A stretch of DNA of 10,203 bases from Oscillospiraceae bacterium (GTDB taxonomy: Bacteria > Bacillota > Clostridia > Oscillospirales > Ruminococcaceae). This document shows, one piece after another, positions 1-6,764 of this stretch; the stretch's first letter is position 1; each line of letters opens with the position of its first letter. A model generated the notes under the pieces. The model saw only the letters and a list, made by a program, of their open reading frames with translations. It ran no database searches and had not been told where the DNA came from. A program made the position numbers and the translations under genes. Location: assembly GCA_029240015.1 (NCBI GenBank), contig JARBTU010000037.1, positions 1 through 10,203 on the forward strand, read 5' to 3'.

Positions 1-1419
1 GCTGTTGCCGGAATTATGGGCGGGGAATACAGCGGAATCATGGAAGATACCACCACTGTTGTGTTTGAAGCAGCCTGCTTTAAAGGAACCTCGGTTCGTA
101 CGACTGCAAAGAAACTGGGGCTTAGAACCGAATCCTCCGCTCGTTTTGAAAAAGGGCTGGATGCGCAAAACTGCGTTCCTGCCATTATGCGCGCGTGTGA
201 ATTGGTGGAACTTTTGGGTGCAGGAGAAGTTGTAGATGGCATGATAGATGTGGATGCTTCCGACAAAACACCGTTTACGCTTAAACTGGAGCATGAGTGG
301 ATCAACAGATTCTTAGGGATTAACATTCCAAAAGAAGAAATGGTCAAAATTCTTGAAAAAGTAGGATTTACAGTTAACGGGGACGATGTGACTGTTCCGT
401 TTTTCAGAATAGATATTGAACATAAAGCTGACATCGCGGAAGAGATTGCCCGTTTTTACGGATACAACAACATTCCGACTACGGTTCTAAAAGGAACAGC
501 GGAAGCACAGCTGACAGCGGTGCAAAAGTTTGAGCGAAAGATGAGCGATATCGTATTGTCGATGGGCGGATATGAAGTGATAACCTATTCGTTCATCAGC
601 CCGAAATATTATGACAAGATTCTGTTGCCGAAAGACAGCGCACAACGCGAATCCGTTGTGATTTCCAATCCGCTCGGAGAGGATACCAGCGTGATGAGGA
701 CGACCACATTGCCGTCAATGCTGGAGATTTTGTCACGCAATTATAACAACCGAAACCCAAAAGCGTTTATGTATGAGATTGGAAATGAATATATCTCGCA
801 GGCAGAAGGAGAGCTTCCGCAGGAGAATCCGCAGCTCACCATCGGGTTGTATGGCGAAAATACAGATTTCTATGCGCTCAAAGGAATTGTTGAAGTGCTG
901 ATAGAAAGACTGAACCTTGGGGAGATTGATGTCGCAGTTTGTTCGGAAAATCCGACATTCCATCCGGGGCGCTGTGCTGTTATATCCAAGGGCGGCATAC
1001 ACATCGGAATATTGGGAGAGGTTCATCCAAAAGTATGCAATAATTATGAAATTGGCACAAAGACTTATATCGCAAAGCTTGATATGAATGCGATGTTCTC
1101 GTTGCAGGAGGAAGAGAAACAGTATAAACCGCTTCCGAAGTTCCCTGCGACTTCTCGTGATTTAAGTGTTCTTTGTGACAAAGATCTGCCGATTGTTCAA
1201 ATTGAAAAAGCAATCAAAGAGTCGGTTGGAAAGATTCTTGAAAAAGTAGAGCTGTTTGACGTTTATCAAGGCGCGCAGGTTCCGGAGGGGCAAAAAAGCG
1301 TTGCGTATTCAATCATAATGCGCTCGCATGAGGGAACTTTGACTGACGAGCAAACCGATGCCGCCATGAAAAGAGTGTTAAAAGCGTTTGACAAGATGGG
1401 GATTAAACTCAGAAGCTAA
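1..1419 (+). CDS. pheT: Phenylalanine--tRNA ligase beta subunit, C-terminal 472 residues (5' end outside window)
   Basis: This is the beta chain of the alpha2-beta2 enzyme that attaches phenylalanine to tRNA-Phe in the cytoplasm. The frame is open from base 1, so the gene starts before the window. Family members are usually near 800 residues, so roughly 330 N-terminal residues (tRNA-binding OB-fold and B1 region) are missing here. The visible fragment opens in the B3/4 region with GIMGGEYSGI and has the family motif RTESSARFEKG at fragment residues 42-52. A B5 domain follows at about 92-160, ending in the conserved AEEIARFYGYNNIP. The catalytic-like core comes next, and an FDX-ACB anticodon-binding domain fills about 375-472 (KFPATSRDLSVL at its start, HEGTLTDEQ near its end). 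pheS is normally just upstream and would lie outside the window. No frameshift or internal stop is visible. Confidence 0.97.
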   Translation, partial: AVAGIMGGEYSGIMEDTTTVVFEAACFKGTSVRTTAKKLGLRTESSARFEKGLDAQNCVPAIMRACELVELLGAGEVVDGMIDVDASDKTPFTLKLEHEWINRFLGINIPKEEMVKILEKVGFTVNGDDVTVPFFRIDIEHKADIAEEIARFYGYNNIPTTVLKGTAEAQLTAVQKFERKMSDIVLSMGGYEVITYSFISPKYYDKILLPKDSAQRESVVISNPLGEDTSVMRTTTLPSMLEILSRNYNNRNPKAFMYEIGNEYISQAEGELPQENPQLTIGLYGENTDFYALKGIVEVLIERLNLGEIDVAVCSENPTFHPGRCAVISKGGIHIGILGEVHPKVCNNYEIGTKTYIAKLDMNAMFSLQEEEKQYKPLPKFPATSRDLSVLCDKDLPIVQIEKAIKESVGKILEKVELFDVYQGAQVPEGQKSVAYSIIMRSHEGTLTDEQTDAAMKRVLKAFDKMGIKLRS

Positions 1420-1444
1420 ATTTTCTTAAAGGAATGACAGAAAA

Positions 1445-2164
1445 ATGATTTTATTGGGAACGATTGTGAACACCGTCGCGATTTTTGTATGCGGACTTCT
1501 CGGTCTTTTATTCAGAAAAGGAATCAAAGAAAATTACAGCGACATTGTGATGAATGCAGTCGGGCTTTGTGTTATATTAATCGGAATCATCGGCGCAATC
1601 AAAACAAAAGAGCTTGTTCTTTTGATTTTAAGCCTTGTTCTCGGAAGTCTCTTAGGAGAATTCTTAAAAATTGAGCAAAACCTAAACCGTCTTGGTCTTT
1701 TTATTGAAAAAAAGACCAAAGGCAAAGAGGGAAGCTTTTCCAAAGGATTTGTGACCTCAAGCCTTTTGTTCTGTGTAGGTTCTATGGCAATCGTGGGTTC
1801 CATTGAAAGCGGACTGTCGAACAATCATCAGACGCTTTTTGCAAAATCCACATTGGATGGGATCACTTCGCTTGTGTTCTCGTCCGTTATGGGAGTCGGC
1901 GTTCTGTTTTCGGGTGTAATGGTATTTTTATATCAAGGGTTGATTACGATTTTTGCTTCGTTCGCAAAAGATTTTTTGACAGAGGACATGATCAGAGAGA
2001 TTTCCGCTGTGGGCGGCGTGCTGATTATGGCGATCGGTTTGGATATGACAGGCATCAAAAAACTGAAGGTTGGAAACATGCTTCCGGCACTTTTGATACC
2101 AATAATTTATTTTTATCTTGTTCCAATCGTATATCCTATGATAAAACAGGTTTTTTCTGCATAA
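1445..2164 (+). CDS. DUF554 family membrane protein (YdfK/YqgA type)
   Basis: This 239-residue integral membrane protein matches the DUF554 family, whose function is not established; a transport role is often suggested. Hydrophobic segments lie at about 1-23, 35-53, 55-72, 103-121, 140-172, 187-203 and 211-233. The family hallmarks are GSMAIVGSIESGL at 112-124, KSTLDGITSL at 134-143, and the C-terminal GGVLIMAIGLDM...KVGNMLPALLIPI region at 190-220. Length fits the family. The ATG follows an AAAGGA sequence (1428-1433) at the rather long spacing of 11 bases. The gene begins 25 bases after the pheT stop with no terminator between, so the two are probably co-transcribed; I know of no functional link between them. 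No convincing hairpin terminator follows: the 96 bases after its stop are AT-rich without a stable stem. Confidence 0.9.
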   Translation: MILLGTIVNTVAIFVCGLLGLLFRKGIKENYSDIVMNAVGLCVILIGIIGAIKTKELVLLILSLVLGSLLGEFLKIEQNLNRLGLFIEKKTKGKEGSFSKGFVTSSLLFCVGSMAIVGSIESGLSNNHQTLFAKSTLDGITSLVFSSVMGVGVLFSGVMVFLYQGLITIFASFAKDFLTEDMIREISAVGGVLIMAIGLDMTGIKKLKVGNMLPALLIPIIYFYLVPIVYPMIKQVFSA

Positions 2165-2260
2165 AATAGTATTATGGATGTCCTTGTGAAAAAATGCCAT
2201 ATAAATTGAGTTTGTTTTGTTAAAAAACATTAAAATTATCAAGATCATATGGGTTAAGTC

Positions 2261-2333
2261 TTGTACATCTCGATTGGTTGGTATATAATAATATCTATAC
2301 TTTTGTGGTATAAAGTAAAAAGTAGTGAGGTGA
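2261..2333 (+). promoter_or_regulatory. Promoter and ribosome binding site for ireB
   Basis: A perfect -10 box TATAAT (2284-2289) lies 17 bases after a -35 candidate TTGTAC (2261-2266), which matches the consensus only in its TTG. A strong Shine-Dalgarno sequence GAGGTGA (2327-2333) sits 7 bases before the ATG at 2341. This indicates that ireB is transcribed independently of the pheT-DUF554 unit. Confidence 0.65.
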
Positions 2334-2340
2334 CCTTTTT

Positions 2341-2586
2341 ATGCATGAAAAAACAATGACTTTCTCTGTTCATGATGATAAAGACAATGAGATGAAACAA
2401 ATTCTCACCACTGTATACGACGCATTGCGTGAAAAAGGCTACAACCCGATTAATCAAATTGTCGGATATGTTTTATCGGAAGACCCGACCTATATCACCA
2501 CGTTTAACAATGCCAGAAGCCTGATCAGAAAAGTGGACCGTGATGAGCTTTTGCAGGCGATGGTTAAATCTTATTTAAACGATTGA
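2341..2586 (+). CDS. ireB: IreB family regulatory phosphoprotein (UPF0297, YrzL)
   Basis: This 81-residue soluble protein matches the IreB/YrzL family along its whole length, with the hallmark segment YDALREKGYNPINQIVGYVLSEDP at about 26-49 (interrupted by no gaps) and YITTFNNAR.LIRK at 51-64. In Enterococcus faecalis IreB is a substrate of the PASTA-domain Ser/Thr kinase IreK, is phosphorylated on threonines in its flexible N-terminus, and negatively affects cephalosporin resistance. The protein here has Thr5 and Thr7 in an equivalent N-terminal tail, so a similar phosphoswitch is plausible but inferred. In many Bacillota the gene precedes ruvX (yrrK) and yrzB. Here it stands alone, with its own promoter and an immediate terminator. 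Start choice is secure because of the strong GAGGTGA at 7 bases. Confidence 0.95.
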   Translation: MHEKTMTFSVHDDKDNEMKQILTTVYDALREKGYNPINQIVGYVLSEDPTYITTFNNARSLIRKVDRDELLQAMVKSYLND

Positions 2587-2599
2587 GTTTTGTTTCGAG

Positions 2600-2614
2600 C
2601 ACCCTTTTTGGGTG
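2600..2614 (+). other. Small hairpin just after ireB
   Basis: CACCC and GGGTG form a 5-bp stem around a TTTTT loop, 14 bases after the ireB stop. It has no T-tract after it, so it is not a terminator by itself. It may protect the 3' end of the transcript or be incidental; the real terminator follows at 2621-2654. Confidence 0.35.
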
Positions 2615-2620
2615 ATGGAT

Positions 2621-2654
2621 AAAGGGTACGAATTTGGATTCGTACCTTTTTGTT
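2621..2654 (+). terminator. Intrinsic terminator of ireB
   Basis: A perfect 9-bp stem GGTACGAAT / ATTCGTACC (2625-2633 and 2638-2646) with a TTGG loop is followed by TTTTTGTT. Flanking A's on the left extend the stem by pairing with the T-run. It ends the ireB transcript and separates it from the next gene. Confidence 0.88.
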
Positions 2655-2663
2655 ATTTAGAAT
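2634..2663 (+). promoter_or_regulatory. Possible promoter for the NAD(P)HX repair gene, overlapping the ireB terminator
   Basis: TTGGAT (2634-2639) and TAGAAT (2658-2663, five of six bases match the -10 consensus) are spaced by 18 bases. The -35 half lies inside the terminator loop and right arm. It is the only reasonable candidate between the terminator and the start at 2719. The match is weak, and readthrough is the alternative. Confidence 0.35.
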
Positions 2664-2718
2664 GAGCAAAAAACAAGTATCATTAAGTAAAAATGAGGAA
2701 AGAGAAGGCAAAAAGACA

Positions 2719-4257
2719 ATGAAAGTCGTTACAAGTGAACAGATGAAACAGATTGAAGCGTGCGCTGTTAGAAAAGGAATGAGCAGTTATCATAGATTGA
2801 TGGAAAACGCGGGTTCGGCAGCATTTAAGGCCATCATAGACAGAGTGAAAGATGTTTCGGAGAAAAGTTTTGTGATTCTGTCGGGAAGCGGAAACAACGG
2901 GGGCGACGGTTTTGTTGTCACCAGAAAGCTTTTTGAGGCAGGAGCTGTGGTGACGGTTGTGTTGTGTTGCGGGTTTCCGAAAACAGAACAAAGCAAGCAG
3001 ACTTTTGAGCTGTTACAGGAAACGGATATATTGATTGTGGAACTTGACTCTCAAAAGCAAAAGGCTTTTGAAGCTGTTTTTAACAGTGATGTTATTGTAG
3101 ATGCCGTTTTTGGAACAGGATTTAAAGGCAAGCTTCCTTTTGAAATAGCAGAGATTTTGGCCGCGTGTAATAAATCAAAAGCCAAAGGGTTTGCATTGGA
3201 TATTTCGTCGGGTGCAAAGTCAGACAGCAACGAATTTGAGGAAAATACTTTTGTTGCGGACTATACCATCACTTTTGACAGCGCAAAGCCTTTTCATATT
3301 GAAAAATCGGTACAGGGGATAACAGGGGAAGTTGTTTTAGCAGCCATCGGTATTGATGAAAGCTGTTATGATGAGATTTGTTTTCAAAATGTAATAGACA
3401 AACAAATGGTCAAAAGTCTGATAAAAAAGAGGAAGTCAGATGCACATAAAGGGGATTTCGGCAAGCTTCTTTGTGTTTGCGGAAGTGTAAATATGAGTGG
3501 AGCAGCGGTGATGTCTTCCCTTGCAGCGCTTAGGAGCGGAGCGGGACTTGTAACGATCGCAACACCTAAGTCGGCTGTTTCTGCTGTGGCAAGCCATATC
3601 ATTGAAGGGATTTTTCTTCCGCTCGATGAAACAACAGAAGGAACGATCTGCTTGAGTGCGGTTACAAAGATTTCTCAGGCGTTTCAGACACACACAGCGG
3701 CAGTGATTGGATGTGGATTGTCTTTGTGTAAAGATACGATAAGCGTTGTGCAGAACCTTGTCTCTAAGTCCGAGGTTCCTCTGCTGATTGATGCAGATGG
3801 ACTCAATGCTATCAGCAGAGATGTGGACGTACTCAAAACAAAAAAAGCACCGTTAATACTCACTCCTCATCTTGGTGAAATGTCCCGCCTTTGTAAAAAA
3901 GAAATCAATTTCATCAAAGAAAACAAGGCGGAAGTTGCGTTGAAGTTTGCAAGGCAATATGATGTGGTGGTTGTACTCAAAGGAGAGAATACTGTTGTGG
4001 CTAGCCCGAATGGGGAAGTGTTCATCAATACAACGGGGAACCCCGGAATGGCAAGAGGCGGAAGCGGCGACGTGCTTTCCGGCATGATTGGGGCTTTTTT
4101 GGCGCAGGGGATGGAACCGCAAAAGGCGGCACTTTGCGGTGTATATTTGCATGGATTAAGTGGAGATTTATGCGCCCAAGAGTACTCCGAACTGGGGATG
4201 CTGCCGACCGATATGATAAAAATGCTGCCGGCAGTATTCAAAGGGCTTGAATTATAA
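2719..4257 (+). CDS. nnr: Bifunctional NAD(P)H-hydrate epimerase / ADP-dependent NAD(P)H-hydrate dehydratase
   Basis: This 512-residue enzyme repairs damaged, hydrated NAD(P)H. The N-terminal YjeF_N epimerase domain (about 1-215) interconverts the R and S forms, and the C-terminal ribokinase-like domain (about 230-512) dehydrates S-NAD(P)HX using ADP. Epimerase motifs are SGSGNNGGDG at 55-64 and DAVFGTGFKG at 128-137. The dehydratase domain shows KGDFGKLL at 244-251, DADGLNAI at 358-365, LTPHLGEMSRL at 381-391, KGENTVV at 421-427, and NPGMARGGSGDVLSG at 441-455 with the likely catalytic Asp451. The usual DIPSG of the epimerase is DISSG here (161-165). The frame extends upstream to a TTG at 2650 and an ATG at 2662, but both lie within or next to the ireB terminator and lack a ribosome binding site. 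The ATG at 2719 follows AGAAGG (2703-2708) and gives the conserved MKVVTSEQMKQIE start. The length fits the fused form. Confidence 0.95.
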   Translation: MKVVTSEQMKQIEACAVRKGMSSYHRLMENAGSAAFKAIIDRVKDVSEKSFVILSGSGNNGGDGFVVTRKLFEAGAVVTVVLCCGFPKTEQSKQTFELLQETDILIVELDSQKQKAFEAVFNSDVIVDAVFGTGFKGKLPFEIAEILAACNKSKAKGFALDISSGAKSDSNEFEENTFVADYTITFDSAKPFHIEKSVQGITGEVVLAAIGIDESCYDEICFQNVIDKQMVKSLIKKRKSDAHKGDFGKLLCVCGSVNMSGAAVMSSLAALRSGAGLVTIATPKSAVSAVASHIIEGIFLPLDETTEGTICLSAVTKISQAFQTHTAAVIGCGLSLCKDTISVVQNLVSKSEVPLLIDADGLNAISRDVDVLKTKKAPLILTPHLGEMSRLCKKEINFIKENKAEVALKFARQYDVVVVLKGENTVVASPNGEVFINTTGNPGMARGGSGDVLSGMIGAFLAQGMEPQKAALCGVYLHGLSGDLCAQEYSELGMLPTDMIKMLPAVFKGLEL

Positions 4258-4262
4258 AAACG

Positions 4263-4296
4263 AAAAAGACAAAGACTTCAATGTCTTTGTCTTTTT
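4263..4296. terminator. Bidirectional intrinsic terminator between convergent genes
   Basis: A perfect 14-bp stem, AAAAAGACAAAGAC (4263-4276) and its complement (4283-4296), encloses a 6-base TTCAAT loop. The run of A on the left and T on the right makes it a terminator in both directions. It serves the NAD(P)HX repair gene from the left and the lipoprotein gene from the right. A weaker bulged stem, AAAAAAT-CC-AGC / GCT-ATTTTTT at 4301-4332, lies closer to the lipoprotein stop and could add to termination on the minus strand. Confidence 0.92.
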
Positions 4297-4338
4297 ATAT
4301 AAAAAATCCAGCCCTTACCAAAGCTATTTTTTATATCA

Positions 4339-5088
4339 TTATTTTTTGGTATAAACTCCGTCGAAATCAATTGTTCCGCTGGCATATTTGTTTTTGCCTT
4401 CATCCACTACGGCAATCGCATTGTTTTTCATAGTGAAGTTTAACTTATGACCTTTGTCATCACTATAGATTGCTTGAAACCCTGTTATTTGAGCAGTTCC
4501 CGCGAGTGAGGCGGAATTCTTGCCCTTTTGAGCCTTAATCGTGAACTCAAAATCCTGATTGTCAGTCACGTTGATTTTAAGCGTTGCAGTGTCAGTGTCC
4601 AAAGTGCGCTCAAAGTTCCCGTTCCAATCGGTGAAAAAAGGAGAATCTTTAAACTGAGTAATATGCCCGTCTTTGTAATAGCAGATAACCTCTGGGTGAA
4701 CTTTTCTTACGGCAACCTGCGGGTCCATAACGCCTTTGCTGTTCGATACGGAGAATAAATAATAACTTTCATTTTCAATGATTTTGTTTTCATTCGCTAA
4801 TTTAATTTGGTATTGCGCTTTATCGATTTGATCTTCCACAAGAACCAATGCTTCTTGTTTTGAGATTCCTTGAGCAGAAGAAGCATTGCTTGTTTTTGTC
4901 TGTCCTGAACTTGTTTCCGAAGAAATCGATTGAGCATCAAGACTTGAAGCAGACAAGTTGCTCGAAACAATTGCGACAGAAGAACTTGAAATTATAGAGG
5001 ATGAACCGCTCGTTGAACCGGTTGTTCCGCATCCGGAAAGGGTCGCCGCTAAAAGAGCAGTTATAAGTAAACAAACGTTTTTTTTCAT
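4339..5088 (-). CDS. Uncharacterised Ser-rich secreted lipoprotein
   Basis: This 249-residue protein has a classic lipoprotein signal peptide (MKKN, hydrophobic core 5-16, lipobox LSGC with the lipid-attached Cys20), so it should be anchored on the outer face of the membrane. Residues 21-75 are a low-complexity linker very rich in Ser with some Thr, Gln and Ala. The folded part has two segments. Residues 76-148 (SKQEALVLVEDQIDK... then VAVRKVHPEVICYYKDGHITQF) loosely resemble a PepSY-like alpha/beta repeat, which is a tentative reading. Residues 150-249 are beta-rich, running from WNGNFERT to a final SGTIDFDGVYTKK. Such 'G-Y' ending beta domains occur in clostridial extracellular proteins, but I cannot name the family. 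A GGAGG (plus-strand 5096-5100) precedes the ATG at a normal distance. It is a single-gene unit with its own promoter. The function is unknown. Confidence 0.9.
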   Translation of the reverse strand: MKKNVCLLITALLAATLSGCGTTGSTSGSSSIISSSSVAIVSSNLSASSLDAQSISSETSSGQTKTSNASSAQGISKQEALVLVEDQIDKAQYQIKLANENKIIENESYYLFSVSNSKGVMDPQVAVRKVHPEVICYYKDGHITQFKDSPFFTDWNGNFERTLDTDTATLKINVTDNQDFEFTIKAQKGKNSASLAGTAQITGFQAIYSDDKGHKLNFTMKNNAIAVVDEGKNKYASGTIDFDGVYTKK

Positions 5089-5141
5089 AAGATTTCCTCC
5101 AGCCTGTAAATTATAAACGTTGAAGAGGCAGATTATTACCT

Positions 5142-5170
5142 ATTATACTCCTGTCATCAGCATATGTAAA
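5142..5170 (-). promoter_or_regulatory. Sigma-A type promoter of the lipoprotein gene
   Basis: On the minus strand TTTACA (5165-5170) and a perfect TATAAT (5142-5147) are separated by exactly 17 bases. The -10 box is 53 bases upstream of the ATG. This is a strong near-consensus promoter located just beyond the importer operon's terminator. Confidence 0.8.
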
Positions 5171-5189
5171 TAATAGAATTTTATTCAGC

Positions 5190-5218
5190 AAAAAGGAGAG
5201 CCATAAGGCTCTCCTTTT
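5190..5218 (-). terminator. Intrinsic terminator of the amino-acid importer operon
   Basis: A perfect 12-bp stem AAAAGGAGAGCC / GGCTCTCCTTTT (5191-5202 and 5207-5218) with a 4-base loop begins two bases after the ATPase stop codon. On the minus strand it is followed by CCTTTTTGCTG, a typical T-tract. Confidence 0.92.
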
Positions 5219-5220
5219 GA

Positions 5221-5943
5221 TTATAGAACTTTTGATAAAAAGTCCTTAAGTCTTGGATTTTTCGGGGAACTAAAAAATTCCTCAGGAGGAGCTTGCTCTA
5301 CTATATGACCTTCGTCCATAAAGAGAATCCTTGTGGCTACTTCTTTTGCAAAGCCCATCTCGTGGGTTACAACCACCATTGTCATGCCGTCTTGAGCTAA
5401 TTCTTTCATCAGTTCCAGAACCTCTCCCACCATTTCGGGATCAAGGGCGGAGGTCGGCTCATCAAAGAGCATGACATCAGGATTCATAGCCAGCGCACGG
5501 ACAATGGCAATACGCTGTTTTTGTCCGCCCGATATCATGGATGGATATTCGTTTGCCTTGTCTGCAAGCCCGATTCTTTCAAGCAGGCGCATGGCGTTTT
5601 TCTCTGCATCTTGCTTGGTCTGAAGTTTCAGTTTAATTGGGGCGAGCGTAATGTTTTGAAGAACGGTCAGATGGGGAAAAAGATTAAAGTGCTGAAAAAC
5701 CATACCCATCTTTTGGCGAAGCTTGTTAATATCACATTTCGGGTCGGTAATATTCACATCCTCAAACCAGACCTCCCCGCCTGTCGGCTGTTCCAACAAG
5801 TTGAGACAGCGCAAAAAGGTGCTTTTTCCTGAGCCTGAGGGACCAACGATTACGACTTTTTCACCTTTTTCAATATGTTCGCAAATCCCTTTGAGAACAT
5901 GGTTCTCTCCAAAGTGCTTGTCCAGATTCTTAACGTCTATCAC
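5221..5943 (-). CDS. Polar amino-acid ABC importer, ATP-binding protein (GlnQ/HisP family)
   Basis: This cytoplasmic ATPase powers the importer encoded with it. With the start chosen here it has 240 residues, the normal length. All nucleotide-binding motifs are intact: Walker A GPSGSGKST at 34-42, Q-loop Gln84 in FQHFNLFPH, signature ISGGQKQR at 137-144, Walker B VMLFDEP with Asp161 and Glu162, D-loop SALD, and switch His194 in VVVTHEMGFA. The frame is open back to a TTG at 5964, but that codon has no ribosome binding site. A strong AAAGGAGG (plus-strand 5954-5961) lies 10 bases before the GTG at 5941-5943, which gives the family-typical N-terminus M-IDVKNLDKHFG. The start therefore lies inside the permease gene (14-base overlap, different frame), which suggests translational coupling. 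The substrate cannot be told from the ATPase. Confidence 0.96.
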   Translation of the reverse strand: MIDVKNLDKHFGENHVLKGICEHIEKGEKVVIVGPSGSGKSTFLRCLNLLEQPTGGEVWFEDVNITDPKCDINKLRQKMGMVFQHFNLFPHLTVLQNITLAPIKLKLQTKQDAEKNAMRLLERIGLADKANEYPSMISGGQKQRIAIVRALAMNPDVMLFDEPTSALDPEMVGEVLELMKELAQDGMTMVVVTHEMGFAKEVATRILFMDEGHIVEQAPPEEFFSSPKNPRLKDFLSKVL

Positions 5944-6667
5944 TTCTTGCCATCCTCCTTTCAAGCTTTTTAAACAGTGCAGAAAGCCCGATTACCATAA
6001 TAAGATACATGGACGCAATGGACAGATAAGGGAAAAAAGCATCAAAAGTTACGCCTTGGATTCCTTTCGCGGCTTTTGTTAAATCAACAACGGCAACGTA
6101 TCCAACAACCGAAGTTTCTTTTAAAAGTGCAATAAATTCGTTTCCGATTGCCGGAAGAATATTTTTGATAGCTTGCGGTAAAATAATGCTTTTCATCGTG
6201 GCGCCGTTGGTAAGACCAAGCGACCGCCCGGCTTCCATTTGTCCTTTGTCAACCGATAAAATGCCTCCGCGGACAATTTCAGCTACGTAAGCACCCGAAT
6301 TAAGTCCAAAGATTAGAATGGCAATTGGAACACCATTTTGCACCGAAGTAAAAATAAGTGTATATCCAATCAACAGCTGTACGACAATAGGGGTTCCTCT
6401 GATGACGGTAAGATATAGCGACAAAAACTTGTCAACGATTGTCTGAACGATGGTTCCTATCAAGGAGTTGGCTTTTTTTTGAGAGGTATATACCTTTAAA
6501 ATTGCAACAATTACACCGATTAAAACACCAATAACAGTCGCACCGATAGCAATAATTACTGTGTTAAAAAGACCTTCCAAGAACAGTTCATATCGTGCTT
6601 TTTCGATAAAAGTCTTATAAAGTCCATCATAGAACTCATTGAAAAAGTTTAATGGGATAATATTCAT
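5930..6667 (-). CDS. Polar amino-acid ABC importer, membrane permease (HisM/GlnP family)
   Basis: This 245-residue inner-membrane subunit forms the translocation path, probably as a homodimer because only one permease is encoded. Hydrophobic segments lie at about 33-58, 70-88, 92-110, 112-131, 170-195 and 213-234. The RGTP motif (90-93), typical of the His/Glu/Gln/Arg/opine permease family, is present. The cytoplasmic EAA loop that docks on the ATPase reads EAGRSLGLTNGATMKSIILP (145-164). A GGGAGGCG sequence (SD core at plus-strand 6673-6678) precedes the ATG by 5 bases. The gene lies 97 bases after the binding-protein gene, with a hairpin in the gap, and its 3' end overlaps the ATPase start. 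Confidence 0.96.
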   Translation of the reverse strand: MNIIPLNFFNEFYDGLYKTFIEKARYELFLEGLFNTVIIAIGATVIGVLIGVIVAILKVYTSQKKANSLIGTIVQTIVDKFLSLYLTVIRGTPIVVQLLIGYTLIFTSVQNGVPIAILIFGLNSGAYVAEIVRGGILSVDKGQMEAGRSLGLTNGATMKSIILPQAIKNILPAIGNEFIALLKETSVVGYVAVVDLTKAAKGIQGVTFDAFFPYLSIASMYLIMVIGLSALFKKLERRMARSDRR

Positions 6668-6705
6668 AAACGCCTCCCGTTGTACGCCTTTTTTATTACA
6701 AAAAC

Positions 6706-6737
6706 GCAGCAGACACCTTTAAAAAAATGTCTGCTGT
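6706..6737 (-). terminator. Intercistronic hairpin, probable partial terminator between binding protein and permease
   Basis: A 9-bp stem CAGCAGACA / TGTCTGCTG (6707-6715 and 6728-6736) encloses a 12-base loop, and a G-U pair can extend it. On the minus strand CGTTTTTG follows the stem, like a short T-tract. Located 28 bases after the binding-protein stop, it could terminate part of the transcripts or protect the upstream mRNA. Either would give more binding protein than permease, a common arrangement in such operons. Confidence 0.65.
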
Positions 6738-6764
6738 AACCATCAAAATATTAAGGTGTTCAAT

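Noticed and set aside
1928..2248. Open frame of 106 codons on the minus strand
   Set aside because: It is mostly antisense to the DUF554 gene, and its translation is biased and domain-free.
2165..2260. Terminator after the DUF554 gene
   Set aside because: Only short AT pairings such as GTTTT/AAAAC were found; no stem is stable enough to report.
2650..2718. N-terminal extension of the NAD(P)HX repair gene from TTG 2650 or ATG 2662
   Set aside because: It begins in the T-tract of the ireB terminator or immediately after it, without a ribosome binding site. The added residues are Lys/Glu-rich and not part of the family fold.
3867..4241. Open frame of 124 codons on the minus strand
   Set aside because: It is antisense to the conserved dehydratase domain of the NAD(P)HX repair enzyme and has a low-complexity, domain-free translation.
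5944..5964. TTG start seven codons upstream for the importer ATPase
   Set aside because: There is no Shine-Dalgarno sequence before it, and the strong AAAGGAGG lies inside this extension, positioned for the GTG at 5943.
5723..6082. Open frame of 119 codons on the plus strand
   Set aside because: It is antisense to the ATPase and permease genes and crosses their junction, with no homology signal.
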